The notes below the pieces were generated by a model that saw only the letters and a list, made by a program, of their open reading frames with translations, did not search any database and was not told the origin of the DNA. The position numbers were made by a program, and so were the translations under genes. From NCBI GenBank assembly GCA_041751425.1, contig JBGSXL010000007.1, positions 1-64,000 of the forward strand: a DNA stretch of 64,000 bases, read 5' to 3'. Shown in pieces: positions 1 to 7,761 of this stretch; position 1 is the stretch's first letter; every line of letters starts with the position of its first letter. The DNA is from JAVVEG01 sp041751425. GTDB lineage: Bacteria; Pseudomonadota; Gammaproteobacteria; Pseudomonadales; Pseudohongiellaceae.

Positions 1-4
1 AGTA

Positions 5-33
5 GACACCCCTATACTACAAAAGGAGGTGTC
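5..33 (+). promoter_or_regulatory. Inverted repeat overlapping the SD of the IS3 orfA fragment
   Basis: GACACC (5-10) and GGTGTC (28-33) are complementary and bracket the strong Shine-Dalgarno AAAGGAGGT (22-30). In RNA they could pair and bury the ribosome site. Position at the left end of the transposase fragment suggests it belongs to the insertion sequence terminus. The window starts inside it, so the true end cannot be seen. Confidence 0.3.
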
Positions 34-37
34 AAAA

Positions 38-253
38 ATGACCATCAAAAAGAAGAACAAATACAACCATTACACCGAGGAGTTTCGCCGCGAAGCTGTG
101 CGACGCTCGGATGATCCAAGCACGACTGCTGCCGAAGTGGCTCGTGAACTTGGCATCCATCCAGGACAGATATACAACTGGCGCAGACAGTACCACCGCC
201 TCTCGGATAAGCAGTTTAATACTGTAGATGGCGTGGATTACTCCAGGCAGGAA
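38..253 (+). pseudogene. IS3-family transposase OrfA N-terminal fragment
   Basis: The first about 72 codons read as the helix-turn-helix part of an IS3-type OrfA: TEEFRREAV, then AAEVARELGIHPGQIYNWRR, then the LSDKQFNTVDGVDYS stretch typical of this group. ATG at 38 is chosen because AAAGGAGGT lies 7 bases upstream; a GTG at 29 is inside that SD. After about position 253 the frame stays open to 511 but the sequence no longer resembles a transposase (no leucine-zipper region, no OrfB) and it runs across the tRNA gene. This is therefore a truncated remnant, not a working element. It sits about 200 bp from the 3' end of a tRNA gene. Confidence 0.75.
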
Positions 254-453
254 AGGGGTTCTACCCCGATTGTACGAACACAGCTGAAACGGGCGCCGGG
301 ATCCGAGGCAAGGATATTGGGTTTGAGCGCGCGGCGTCATGCGCTCCCGTGCAACGGATGCATAGTCCGTCGCTTATACCGGCCAAAAGTTCGCCACTCG
401 GATTCTAATTGCATGAAAAATAAAGGAATTACTGCAGAAAACTACCAAAATAA

Positions 454-530
454 TGGTGGGCCCACCTGGACTCGAACCAGGGACAAACGGATTATGAGTC
501 CGCTACTCTAACCAACTGAGTTATAGGCCC
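454..530 (-). tRNA. tRNA with CAU anticodon, probably tRNA-Ile2 (lysidine type)
   Basis: The minus strand folds as a full cloverleaf of 77 nt including an encoded CCA: acceptor GGGCCTA/TGGGCCC, D-stem ACTC/GAGT, anticodon loop CTCATAA, T-arm CCTGG-TTCGAGT-CCAGG. The CAU anticodon fits initiator, elongator Met or Ile2. The acceptor and arm sequences look most like gammaproteobacterial Ile2, which TilS modifies to read AUA. Pseudomonas also has a CAU tRNA close to rpoD. Identity (Ile2 versus elongator Met) is inferred. Confidence 0.9.
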
Positions 531-601
531 TTCAAGAAGGGTCTTTCCATTCTGACGCCACAGCAGTGCTCCGCGCAGCAACAAACCGAAAGAGGCTGCG
601 A

Positions 602-630
602 ATTATAGTGATCTGAGCACCAACTTGCCA
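602..630 (-). promoter_or_regulatory. Candidate promoter of the tRNA gene
   Basis: On the minus strand a consensus -10 TATAAT lies at 607-602, preceded after 17 bases by TGGCAA (630-625), a weak -35. This would give a leader of about 65 nt before the tRNA 5' end at 530. The -10 is perfect, but the -35 matches only about half of consensus. Confidence 0.35.
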
Positions 631-736
631 GCAGCTCAGGGCAAATTTCCCATTGAAGTTGTCTGGCGGGATGATTAATCTGGAGCCAGCGAAATTCTCA
701 TACCCCTAATTCAGCTAATTCAACAGGACACACTCC

Positions 737-2605
737 ATGAAACACAGCAAATCATTGCTCACGCTGGCGATTATCGCCGGCCTGTCTACGGCCTGTTCGC
801 CAGCGCCGGAAAGCAATACGCAAAACAATACCGCAGCGGACACGGAACCGGCGATGGTGGCCCCGGTTCTGACGCCTGCCGACGCGCAGAACTTCATTGC
901 CGATGCGGAGCGGGAGCTCTCTGAGTTCTCCAACATCAACGCGCAGGCGCAGTGGGTGAACAACACCTATATCACGGAGGATACCAATGCGCTGGCCACT
1001 TATTTCGGCACCATCGGTACCGAGTTGGGTGTCAAGTATGCGACTGAGGCGGCCAAATACATCGATATTCCGGAACTGACTCCCGACACCCAGCGCAAAC
1101 TCAATGTTCTGCGCAGCGGTTTGGCATTGCCAGCGCCTACCACGCCAGGTGCAGCAGGCGAACTCAACAGCATTGGCACGGCTCTGCAGGCGCAATACGG
1201 CAGCGGTCGCGGCACAATGAACGGCGAGGAGCTCGGCGGTAATGAGATTGAGGCGCGCATGGGCAGTGTGCGCGATCCGGCATTGCTCAGCGAAATGTGG
1301 GAGAGCTGGAACAATAATGTGGGCGCACCCATGCGCGGGCAATATACGCGCATGACGGAGATTGCCAATGAAGGTTCCAGAGAGCTGGGCTTTGGGGATA
1401 CAGGTGCCATGTGGCGCTCAAACTATGATATGTCGCCCGTAGAGTTCTCCGACCTCACTCAGCGTTTGTGGGAAGAAGTGGAGCCCTTGTATGAAGAACT
1501 GCACTGCTTTGCGCGTGATGGTTTGAACAAGGCATACGGAGACGAAGTGCAGCCAGCCACGGGACCAATTCGCGCAGATCTGCTGGGCAATTTGTGGGCG
1601 CAGGAATGGGGCAATATTTACGATGTGGTTGCGCCAGCATCCGAAGAAGAGCCACCTTACGACCTGACTGAATTATTAGAGCAGGCCGAGTATACGCCAG
1701 AACAAATCGTTCGGCAGGGTGAGGCCTTCTTCAGCTCACTGGGCTTTGAGCCGTTGCCGGAAACATTCTGGGAACGCTCGATGATTACTCAACCACAGGA
1801 CCGGGAAGTTGTATGCCATGCCTCTGCCTGGGTGATGGATAATGTGGACGACCTGCGTATTAAAATGTGTACACGCGTGAACGCCGATGATTTTGTCACA
1901 GTGCATCATGAGTTGGGTCACAACTATTATCAACGCGCCTACAACCAACAACCCTATCTCTATCTGGGCAGTGCCAATGACGGTTTCCATGAGGCAATTG
2001 GTGACATGATTGCCTTGTCAGTGACGCCGGAGTATCTGGTTGAGATTGATCTGCTGGAAGAGGACAGGTTGCCCACTCCGGAGCAGGATCGCGCATTGCT
2101 GCTGCGTCAGGCGCTGGACAAGATTGCGTTCCTGCCCTTCGGTTTGTTGATTGACCGTTACCGCTGGGGCATTTTCAGTGGGGAGATTCCGGAATCAGAA
2201 TATCAGGCCGCGTGGGATGCGATGCGTCTGCAGTATCAGGGTATTGTGCCTCCGGTAGAACGTACCGAAGAACATTTCGATGCAGGGGCCAAGTATCACG
2301 TGCCAGCCAGTGTGTCGTATACGCGCTATTTCCTGGCGCGTATTTACCAGTTCCAGTTCTATAAGGCTGCGTGTGATATTGCCGGATGGCAGGGGCCATT
2401 GCACCGTTGTTCATTCTATGGGAATGAAGAAGTTGGAAGTCGTTTGAATCAGATGCTGGCGATGGGTTTGTCGCAGCCCTGGCCGGATGCGCTGGAAGCT
2501 TTCACCGGCACGCGTGAGATATCGGCTGAACCGATGGTAGAGTATTTCGAGCCGCTATTGGGTTGGTTACGTGAACAGAATAGTGGTCGCAGCTGCGGCT
2601 GGTAG
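737..2605 (+). CDS. Peptidase family M2 (angiotensin-converting-enzyme-like) peptidyl-dipeptidase, lipoprotein
   Basis: A 622-residue zinc metallopeptidase of family M2, which removes C-terminal dipeptides. The N-terminus is a lipoprotein signal with lipobox LSTAC, so Cys20 would be lipidated after export. The zinc site is clear: HELGH at 391-395 with Glu392 as catalytic base, and the third ligand in GFHEAIGD (Glu419), the hallmark of ACE-type enzymes. Length matches bacterial M2 proteins with one catalytic domain. It stands alone, with a 206-bp gap to the tRNA and about 170 bp to the VapB gene. Role is probably periplasmic or outer-membrane peptide scavenging (inference from family and signal). 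Confidence 0.9.
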   Translation: MKHSKSLLTLAIIAGLSTACSPAPESNTQNNTAADTEPAMVAPVLTPADAQNFIADAERELSEFSNINAQAQWVNNTYITEDTNALATYFGTIGTELGVKYATEAAKYIDIPELTPDTQRKLNVLRSGLALPAPTTPGAAGELNSIGTALQAQYGSGRGTMNGEELGGNEIEARMGSVRDPALLSEMWESWNNNVGAPMRGQYTRMTEIANEGSRELGFGDTGAMWRSNYDMSPVEFSDLTQRLWEEVEPLYEELHCFARDGLNKAYGDEVQPATGPIRADLLGNLWAQEWGNIYDVVAPASEEEPPYDLTELLEQAEYTPEQIVRQGEAFFSSLGFEPLPETFWERSMITQPQDREVVCHASAWVMDNVDDLRIKMCTRVNADDFVTVHHELGHNYYQRAYNQQPYLYLGSANDGFHEAIGDMIALSVTPEYLVEIDLLEEDRLPTPEQDRALLLRQALDKIAFLPFGLLIDRYRWGIFSGEIPESEYQAAWDAMRLQYQGIVPPVERTEEHFDAGAKYHVPASVSYTRYFLARIYQFQFYKAACDIAGWQGPLHRCSFYGNEEVGSRLNQMLAMGLSQPWPDALEAFTGTREISAEPMVEYFEPLLGWLREQNSGRSCGW

Positions 2606-2703
2606 TTGATGTAGAACATATCGCAAAGGCAGAAATCGCTCACCAGGTAAGGTTGTCAATCCCTGGCTCATATCCACGCGCCAGCTCTGCTGGCCGCGTG
2701 AAA

Positions 2704-2740
2704 TTGATTGTTATGTGTATTGATGCTATAAACTATACAC
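2704..2740 (+). promoter_or_regulatory. vapBC promoter with overlapping inverted-repeat operator
   Basis: TTGATT (2704-2709), a 17-base spacer and TATAAA (2727-2732) form a good sigma-70 promoter. GTGTAT (2715-2720) and ATACAC (2735-2740) are perfect inverted arms flanking the -10. Such an arrangement fits autorepression by the VapBC complex. An SD AAGGAG lies at 2758-2763, 9 bases before the VapB ATG. Confidence 0.65.
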
Positions 2741-2772
2741 CAAGGGGGTTTGCAAATAAGGAGCATACATCC

Positions 2773-2967
2773 ATGCGTACAAATATAGACATTGACGACA
2801 AGTTAATGAAGGACGCCCTGAAAGTCACTGGGCTTAAGACCAAAAAGGACGCGGTAGAGTTAGGTTTGAGGACTTTGGTCAGACTTCAGAAACAGGCTGA
2901 AATCAGAAAATTCAAAGGCAAGCTGAAATGGGAAGGTGACCTTGACGATATGAGAAGCGCTTCATGA
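2773..2967 (+). CDS. vapB: VapB-type antitoxin (type II toxin-antitoxin)
   Basis: A 64-residue protein of the short VapB family (DUF2191-like): N-terminal MRTNIDIDDKLMKDAL forms the strand and first helix of a ribbon-helix-helix DNA-binding fold, and the tail KFKGKLKWEGDLDDMR is the kind of segment that wraps around the toxin. The start at 2773 is chosen over an upstream in-frame codon because it follows AAGGAG by 9 bases and begins exactly at the family N-terminus. It overlaps the toxin start by four bases (ATGA), so the two are translationally coupled. It should neutralise the PIN toxin and repress the operon through the inverted repeat at 2715-2740. Confidence 0.88.
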   Translation: MRTNIDIDDKLMKDALKVTGLKTKKDAVELGLRTLVRLQKQAEIRKFKGKLKWEGDLDDMRSAS

Positions 2968-3356
2968 TCTTGGTCGACTCCAGTGTTTGGATTGACTTTT
3001 TCCTGGGGCGCGATTCTCCTCAGGTCGACATCTTGGATAGAAGTCTTGGTGTAAGAGAGGTAGGGGTGGGTGATCTGGTTCTTACCGAAGTGCTCCAAGG
3101 GTTTCGCGACGACAACGACTACCGCATTGCCAGATCGATCATGGATGAATTGACTGTTTTTGAAATGCTCGGAAAAGGATTGGCTATCAAAAGTGCCGAG
3201 AACTTTCGAAAATTGCGTAAACAAGGCATTACCATACGTAAAACTGCAGATGTTATTATTGCCACCTTCTGTATAGAGCATGGTTTGCCTCTGCTATTTT
3301 CTGATAAGGACTTTCAACCTTTTGTCCAGCATCTCGCGCTGTCAAAGGTGCAGTGA
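2964..3356 (+). CDS. vapC: VapC-type PIN-domain ribonuclease toxin
   Basis: A 130-residue PIN domain. The acidic metal-binding residues expected for an active nuclease are present: Asp5 in MILVDSSVWIDFF, Glu42 in LTEVLQGF, Asp96 in TADVIIA and Asp114 in LFSDKDF. VapC toxins cleave tRNA or rRNA and block translation when the antitoxin is lost. The gene follows vapB with an ATGA overlap and is full length with all catalytic acids, so the pair looks functional, unlike the debris just downstream. The cellular target cannot be read from sequence. Confidence 0.9.
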   Translation: MILVDSSVWIDFFLGRDSPQVDILDRSLGVREVGVGDLVLTEVLQGFRDDNDYRIARSIMDELTVFEMLGKGLAIKSAENFRKLRKQGITIRKTADVIIATFCIEHGLPLLFSDKDFQPFVQHLALSKVQ

Positions 3357-3377
3357 AACACATAACAGGGCAGCAAC

Positions 3378-3452
3378 ATGGATAAGTTGGATCGCATTCA
3401 AAAGCTGTTTCAGCTTTTCATGAATCACCGTTTCCCACGTCCGTGGGGATGA
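3378..3452 (+). pseudogene. N-terminal stub of a WYL/HTH-type transcriptional regulator
   Basis: ATG at 3378 opens 24 codons beginning MDKLDRIQKLFQLF, which resembles the first helix of helix-turn-helix/WYL regulators (typically MDKxDRIxxLHxLF...RRxP). It ends at TGA 3450-3452, right where it runs into a CRISPR-like repeat unit. The rest of the regulator is absent. WYL regulators are common in defence and phage-related loci. Identification rests on a very short match. Confidence 0.4.
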
Positions 3453-3456
3453 CCTG
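3428..3456 (+). repeat. Single CRISPR-like repeat unit (type I-E-like), no array
   Basis: The 29 bases here have the structure of a type I-E CRISPR repeat: a GTTTCCCACG half, a two-base turn, CGTGGGGATGA, then a CCTG end. The stem is CCCACG (3434-3439) pairing with CGTGGG (3442-3447). Typical I-E repeats end GTGGGGATGAACCG. No second copy and no cas gene occur in the window, so this is at most a relic. Confidence 0.3.
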
Positions 3457-3508
3457 TGGTTGTGGTCAGGGAGATTTCAGCATATTTGCTGTTATCCAAG
3501 TTTCAGCC

Positions 3509-3535
3509 CAACTTACAAGAATTACTTGTAAGTTG
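3509..3535. repeat. Perfect 11-bp inverted repeat upstream of the KilA-N remnant
   Basis: CAACTTACAAG (3509-3519) and CTTGTAAGTTG (3525-3535) are exact inverted copies around a five-base loop. The repeat lies 11 bases before the ATG of the KilA-N remnant, a position suited to an operator of that gene. It could also be a mobile-element end. Confidence 0.55.
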
Positions 3536-3546
3536 TAGTCAGACCC

Positions 3547-3842
3547 ATGTCCAAAGGGATGGATCTGGATATAAAGACTTTTTCAGAAGATGGAGCTGAC
3601 TATATAGGGATAACTGATATAGCTCGCTACAGGAACATTGACAGAACCGACATCATCATTGGCAATTGGCTTCGAAATCGGAACACCCTTGAGTTTCTTG
3701 GAACCTCATAAACAACCCGAACTTTAAACCCATCGAATTCGATGGGTTTAAAAAGCTAGCCGGCTTGAACAGTTTCACTCTTACGCCAAAGCAGTGGATT
3801 ACAAGCACCAACGCCATAGGGATCATCTCCAAGCCGGATTGA
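3547..3842 (+). pseudogene. KilA-N domain protein, frameshifted and truncated
   Basis: Frame one (3547-3711) reads 54 residues containing DYIGITDIARY and IIGNWLRNRNTLEFLG, the start of a KilA-N DNA-binding domain found in phage and mobile-element proteins. It stops at TAA 3709-3711. The family sequence then resumes in another frame at 3711: NNPNFKPIEFDGF, then LNSFTLTPKQWITSTNAIG, ending at TGA 3840-3842. A loss of a few bases where the family has WEQ-like residues explains the shift. The C-terminal third (the usual GRYGG...FEFASWIS region) is missing, so the gene is both frameshifted and truncated. No SD is obvious. Confidence 0.75.
3723..3752. repeat. Perfect 30-bp palindrome inside the KilA-N remnant
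   Basis: From 3723 to 3752 the sequence is an exact palindrome with 15-base arms and no loop, centred between 3737 and 3738 (ATCGAATTCGAT core). It lies in codons for FKPIEFDGFK of the KilA-N remnant, so part is constrained by coding. A perfect 15-base arm is still unusual and could form a cruciform. Confidence 0.7.
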
Positions 3843-3862
3843 CGGTTCTGACCTAACCGCTA

Positions 3863-3892
3863 CAAAAAAGGGGTGCCAATCTGGCACCCCTT
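3863..3892 (-). terminator. Rho-independent terminator of the rpsU-dnaG-rpoD operon
   Basis: Read on the minus strand, GGGGTGCCA-GAT-TGGCACCCC (3890-3870) forms a 9-bp GC-rich stem with a 3-base loop, flanked by AA/TT pairing and followed by a T run. It begins about 30 bases after the rpoD stop. The plus-strand side lacks a good T tract, so it mainly ends rpoD transcription. Confidence 0.88.
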
Positions 3893-3921
3893 CGTTTATC
3901 AATCAACACTTCCAATCGCAA

Positions 3922-5787
3922 TCAATCATCCAAAAAACTACGCAAATGATCCGAACGTGTCGGGTGCCGCAGTTTCCTCAGCGCCTTGGCTTCGATCTGA
4001 CGAATACGCTCACGGGTCACGTCGAACTGTTTGCCGACTTCTTCCAGTGTGTGGTCTGTATTCATGTCGATGCCGAAGCGCATACGCAGCACTTTTGCTT
4101 CGCGGGCGGTGAGGCTGGACAGTACATCTTTAGTTGCTTCGCGCAGACCTTCATCGATGGAAGAGTCTACTGGTGAGTCCACTGTGGAGTCTTCGATAAA
4201 ATCACCAAGATGCGAATCTTCATCGTCACCAATTGGTGTTTCCATGGAGATGGGCTCTTTGGCAATCTTCAGTACGCGGCGTACTTTGTCTTCGGTCATG
4301 TCCATGCGCTCGCCAAGTTCTTCCGGCGTGGGCTCGCGACCTTTCTCGTGTACCATCTGCCGAGAGATTCGGTTGAGCTTGTTGATCGTTTCGATCATGT
4401 GCACCGGAATACGGATGGTGCGCGCTTGGTCAGCGATGGAGCGGGTGATAGCCTGACGAATCCACCACGTGGCATAGGTTGAGAATTTATAACCACGACG
4501 GTATTCGAATTTGTCCACGGCTTTCATCAGACCGATATTGCCTTCCTGAATCAGATCCAGAAATTGCAGACCACGGTTGGTATACTTTTTCGCGATGGAG
4601 ATAACCAGACGCAGGTTGGCTTCCACCATTTCTTTCTTGGCGCGGCGTGATTTGGCTTCGCCAATCGACATATTACGGTTGATCTCTTTGATCTCGGCAA
4701 CGGTCAGACCACTTTCGGCTTCCATGGCACGCAGTTTTTTCTGCGCACGAACAATCTCAACCTGCAGATTCTTCATGGGTTGTGCCCAGGCATTTTTGGA
4801 TTTGATATGCGTGGTCGCCCAGTCCTCATTGACTTCATTGCCGGGGAAACTTTCGATAAATACTTTGCGCGGCATGCCGGCATTGCGAACACACAAGGTC
4901 ATGATGGTGCGTTCATGGCGACGCACACGTTGCAGTGCAATGCGTACCTGAGCCAGCAGAGGTTCAAACTGTTTAGGGGTCAGTTTGAATGTTTTGAAGG
5001 CATCGCCAAGTTTTTCGAGTTCAGCCAGCGTTTTCTTGTGTGTGCGACCATGCTTCTTGATGACAGCATCGGTTTTTACAAGCTGTACGCGCAATTCATT
5101 GAAACGTAAGCGAGCTTCTTCAGGATCGGGACCGGTAGCTGCTTCGTCGTCGTCTGAGTCGATAACGGAATCATCGTCGTCATCATCATCGCTGTCATCA
5201 GAGGCGAGGACGGCAGTGTCTTCGGTGTCAGGAATTTCGGCCGCAGGAATCTCGGCGTCATCCACTTCCAGGTAGCCGGTGATGATGTCGCTGAGGCGTC
5301 GCTCTTCGGTATCTACACCTTCGTATTCCTTCAGAATGTGTGCGACAGTGCCGGGGAAGTGCGCCATGGCTTTCATCAGCTCGCGCAAACCTTCCTCGAT
5401 GCGCTTGGCTATTACAATCTCGCCTTCGCGGGTCAGCAGTTCCACGGTACCCATTTCACGCATATACATGCGCACCGGGTCGGTGGTGCGGCCAGCTTCA
5501 TTTTCCACGGCGGCCAGGGCGGCAGCAGCTTCGGCGGCGGCTACCTCATCGGTATTGCCATCGCCTTCATTCATCAACAGCGTGTCGGCATCGGGCGCGG
5601 TCTCATAGACCTTGATGCCCATGTCGTTGATCATCTGAATAATGTCTTCAACCTGATCCGGGTCTGAAATGGACTCGGGCAAGTGGTCATTGACTTCGGC
5701 ATAGGTCAGGTAGCTTTGCTCCTTCCCTTTGGCGATAAGAGCTTTAAGCCCGGATTGTGGTTCTGCAGCTAATCGGATATCAGACAT
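3922..5787 (-). CDS. rpoD: RNA polymerase primary sigma factor sigma-70
   Basis: A 621-residue RpoD. The N-terminus carries region 1.1 (SYLTYAEVNDHLPE, DIIQMINDMGI). Region 1.2 is DPVRMYMREMG, region 2 runs about 385-455 (NLRLVISIAKKYTNRGLQFLDLIQEG-type core with FSTYATWWIRQAITR) and region 4.2 near the end is TRERIRQIEAKALRKLR, which contacts the -35 element. Between regions 1.2 and 2 there is a strongly acidic stretch (about residues 195-220, with a run of seven Asp) in the non-conserved region, longer than needed for function. It is the last gene of the macromolecular synthesis operon, 104 bp after dnaG, and a strong terminator follows. Housekeeping promoter recognition is certain. Confidence 0.98.
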   Translation of the reverse strand: MSDIRLAAEPQSGLKALIAKGKEQSYLTYAEVNDHLPESISDPDQVEDIIQMINDMGIKVYETAPDADTLLMNEGDGNTDEVAAAEAAAALAAVENEAGRTTDPVRMYMREMGTVELLTREGEIVIAKRIEEGLRELMKAMAHFPGTVAHILKEYEGVDTEERRLSDIITGYLEVDDAEIPAAEIPDTEDTAVLASDDSDDDDDDDSVIDSDDDEAATGPDPEEARLRFNELRVQLVKTDAVIKKHGRTHKKTLAELEKLGDAFKTFKLTPKQFEPLLAQVRIALQRVRRHERTIMTLCVRNAGMPRKVFIESFPGNEVNEDWATTHIKSKNAWAQPMKNLQVEIVRAQKKLRAMEAESGLTVAEIKEINRNMSIGEAKSRRAKKEMVEANLRLVISIAKKYTNRGLQFLDLIQEGNIGLMKAVDKFEYRRGYKFSTYATWWIRQAITRSIADQARTIRIPVHMIETINKLNRISRQMVHEKGREPTPEELGERMDMTEDKVRRVLKIAKEPISMETPIGDDEDSHLGDFIEDSTVDSPVDSSIDEGLREATKDVLSSLTAREAKVLRMRFGIDMNTDHTLEEVGKQFDVTRERIRQIEAKALRKLRHPTRSDHLRSFLDD

Positions 5788-5891
5788 GACTTCCCACTTG
5801 TGACCAGTGATGGAGGAAAACAGCCGGGCATTATAGCCGTATGTTTACGGGCATACCAGCGGCTGGACTAAATTCTATGTGTTTTACCGCT

Positions 5892-7733
5892 TCAGTCCGT
5901 TGGGTCTGATTCGGCAGTTTTGTTTGACGCAATCCGGGTTTTTGCTTTGGCTTTCAAACCTGCCACTAACAGTTGTTTTTCTGCATTCGCGAGCAAGCTA
6001 TCGATTAGATCGAAAAATTCGACTTTTACTCCCGTCACAGGCGTAATTTTTTCACTTTTCAGCAATTGTGTGAGCTGATTGCCCAGCGGAGTGCCATAAC
6101 AATGTCCCAACATGGCATACGTAGTAATAGTGGGGTTATTTTTCACTAATTCAATGAGTTCCAGTAAAAGATTTGTGTTTTCGTCGCGCAAATCCTTGAG
6201 CAAATCAAGATTCTCGGTTAGTTCCAGAGCGACTTCCGGCTGATACAGTAACAGCTCGATAGCTTCTACACTCGCGTGCCGTTTGCTAACGCGTTGTTTC
6301 CCTCCAACCCGTGCCGCAGACGAACCGGTATTTACACGCAGTTCATTTCCCGTGCTTTCAGGTCTGGCAAAGGCATCGTCTGGCGGGCTTTCCGGCGTAT
6401 ACGCACCCGCACCAGAGCTCTGCTGGGCCAACAGACGCTCTATCGTGCTCGCATCCACTTCGGCCAGATCGGCCAGACGCTTGAGCATCAATTGTCTGAA
6501 TATGCCTGTGGGCAGTTGTTTCAACAGCGGTGCGGCCAGCGTAGCGAGTCTTGCCTTGCCCTCCATGCTGCCGGCGTCTACCTGACTGCTCAGATGATCG
6601 AAGAAGAAATCTTCCAGATTGGTGGCTTGGTCTATCTTCTCGCTGAACGTGTCTTTGCCGATTTTGCGCACCAGCGTATCCGGGTCTTCGCCTTCGGGCA
6701 GGAACAGAAAGCGCACTTTGCGGCCATCCTGCAGAACAGGCAATGTCGCCTGTAGTCCGCGCCAAGCCGCAGTGCGCCCTGCATTATCGCCATCAAAACA
6801 ATAAATGACCTCTGGCACGATGCGAAACAGTCGGGTCAGATGCGTGCTGTTGGTTGCAGTACCCAGAGTCGCCACCGCATAGTCGATGCCATGCTGTGCC
6901 AGCGCGACCACATCCATATAGCCTTCTACAATCACGAATCGGGTCAGGCGCGACTTGCTCTTGCGCGCTTCATACAGGCCGTAAAGTTCCTGCCCCTTGT
7001 GATAAACCTGGGTTTCGGGCGAGTTGAGATACTTGGGCTTGTCATCACCCAGTACGCGGCCACCGAAGGCGATAGTGCGGCCTCGGTTATCGCGAATAGG
7101 AAAGATGATGCGGTCACGGAAACGGTCGTAATGGCCACCGTTTTTGTCGGAATCCTTGTCGCGTTCGATGATCAGGCCGGCCTTCATCATCAACTCCGGG
7201 CTGATGGAGAACCCGTTCATGTGGCTGATCAGACCATCCCAGCCGGGCGGGGCAAAGCCGATGCCGAACTGCTTGGCGACCTGTCCGGTCAGACCGCGAT
7301 TTTTCAGGTAGTCGACAGCTTTCTGGCGCTGAGAATGCTTGCGCAACTGTAGCTGATAGTAAGCGTCCGCTTTCGCCAGAGCGTCCAGAATCAGCTGGTT
7401 CTCGCTTTGTTGTTCTGCTTGTTCGCGGCTTTCCTCACGCGGCACGGTCAGCCCGCAATCGCTGGCCAGCGATTCAACTGCAGCAGGGAAATCCTTGTTG
7501 TCGAACTCCATGACAAAGCCCAGGGCATTGCCACCGGCGCCGCAACCAAAGCAATAGTAGAACTGCTTTTCAGGCTGTACGCTGAAGGAGGGGGATTTTT
7601 CTTTGTGGAATGGGCACAGCGCGGAGTAGTTTTTGCCGGTTTTGCGCAGGGTCAGGCGCTTGTCGATCACATCGACGATATCGACACGACTGAGCAGATC
7701 ATCTATGAAGTTCTGTGGGATTAGCCCTGCCAT
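5892..7733 (-). CDS. dnaG: DNA primase
   Basis: A 613-residue bacterial primase that makes RNA primers at the replication fork with DnaB. The N-terminal zinc-binding domain has Cys40, His43, Cys61 and Cys64 (CPFH...CFGC). The catalytic core has the TOPRIM motif VIVEGYMDV around residue 268 and CFDGDNAGRTAA around 310. The C-terminal helicase-binding region is present but diverged. The gene lies 28 bp after yqeY and upstream of rpoD, the conserved rpsU-dnaG-rpoD order. The SD before ATG 7733 is weak, as is usual for dnaG, which is kept at low level. Confidence 0.97.
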   Translation of the reverse strand: MAGLIPQNFIDDLLSRVDIVDVIDKRLTLRKTGKNYSALCPFHKEKSPSFSVQPEKQFYYCFGCGAGGNALGFVMEFDNKDFPAAVESLASDCGLTVPREESREQAEQQSENQLILDALAKADAYYQLQLRKHSQRQKAVDYLKNRGLTGQVAKQFGIGFAPPGWDGLISHMNGFSISPELMMKAGLIIERDKDSDKNGGHYDRFRDRIIFPIRDNRGRTIAFGGRVLGDDKPKYLNSPETQVYHKGQELYGLYEARKSKSRLTRFVIVEGYMDVVALAQHGIDYAVATLGTATNSTHLTRLFRIVPEVIYCFDGDNAGRTAAWRGLQATLPVLQDGRKVRFLFLPEGEDPDTLVRKIGKDTFSEKIDQATNLEDFFFDHLSSQVDAGSMEGKARLATLAAPLLKQLPTGIFRQLMLKRLADLAEVDASTIERLLAQQSSGAGAYTPESPPDDAFARPESTGNELRVNTGSSAARVGGKQRVSKRHASVEAIELLLYQPEVALELTENLDLLKDLRDENTNLLLELIELVKNNPTITTYAMLGHCYGTPLGNQLTQLLKSEKITPVTGVKVEFFDLIDSLLANAEKQLLVAGLKAKAKTRIASNKTAESDPTD

Positions 7734-7761
7734 TAGGATCGAACCCGGGAGGCGAAAAAAC

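Noticed and set aside
254..511. Open frame continuing from the IS3 OrfA fragment into the tRNA
   Set aside because: Resemblance to transposases ends at about 253 and the frame crosses a real tRNA gene; chance read-through.
752..1342. 196-aa minus-strand ORF inside the M2 peptidase
   Set aside because: Antisense shadow of a well-supported gene; no domain and no SD.
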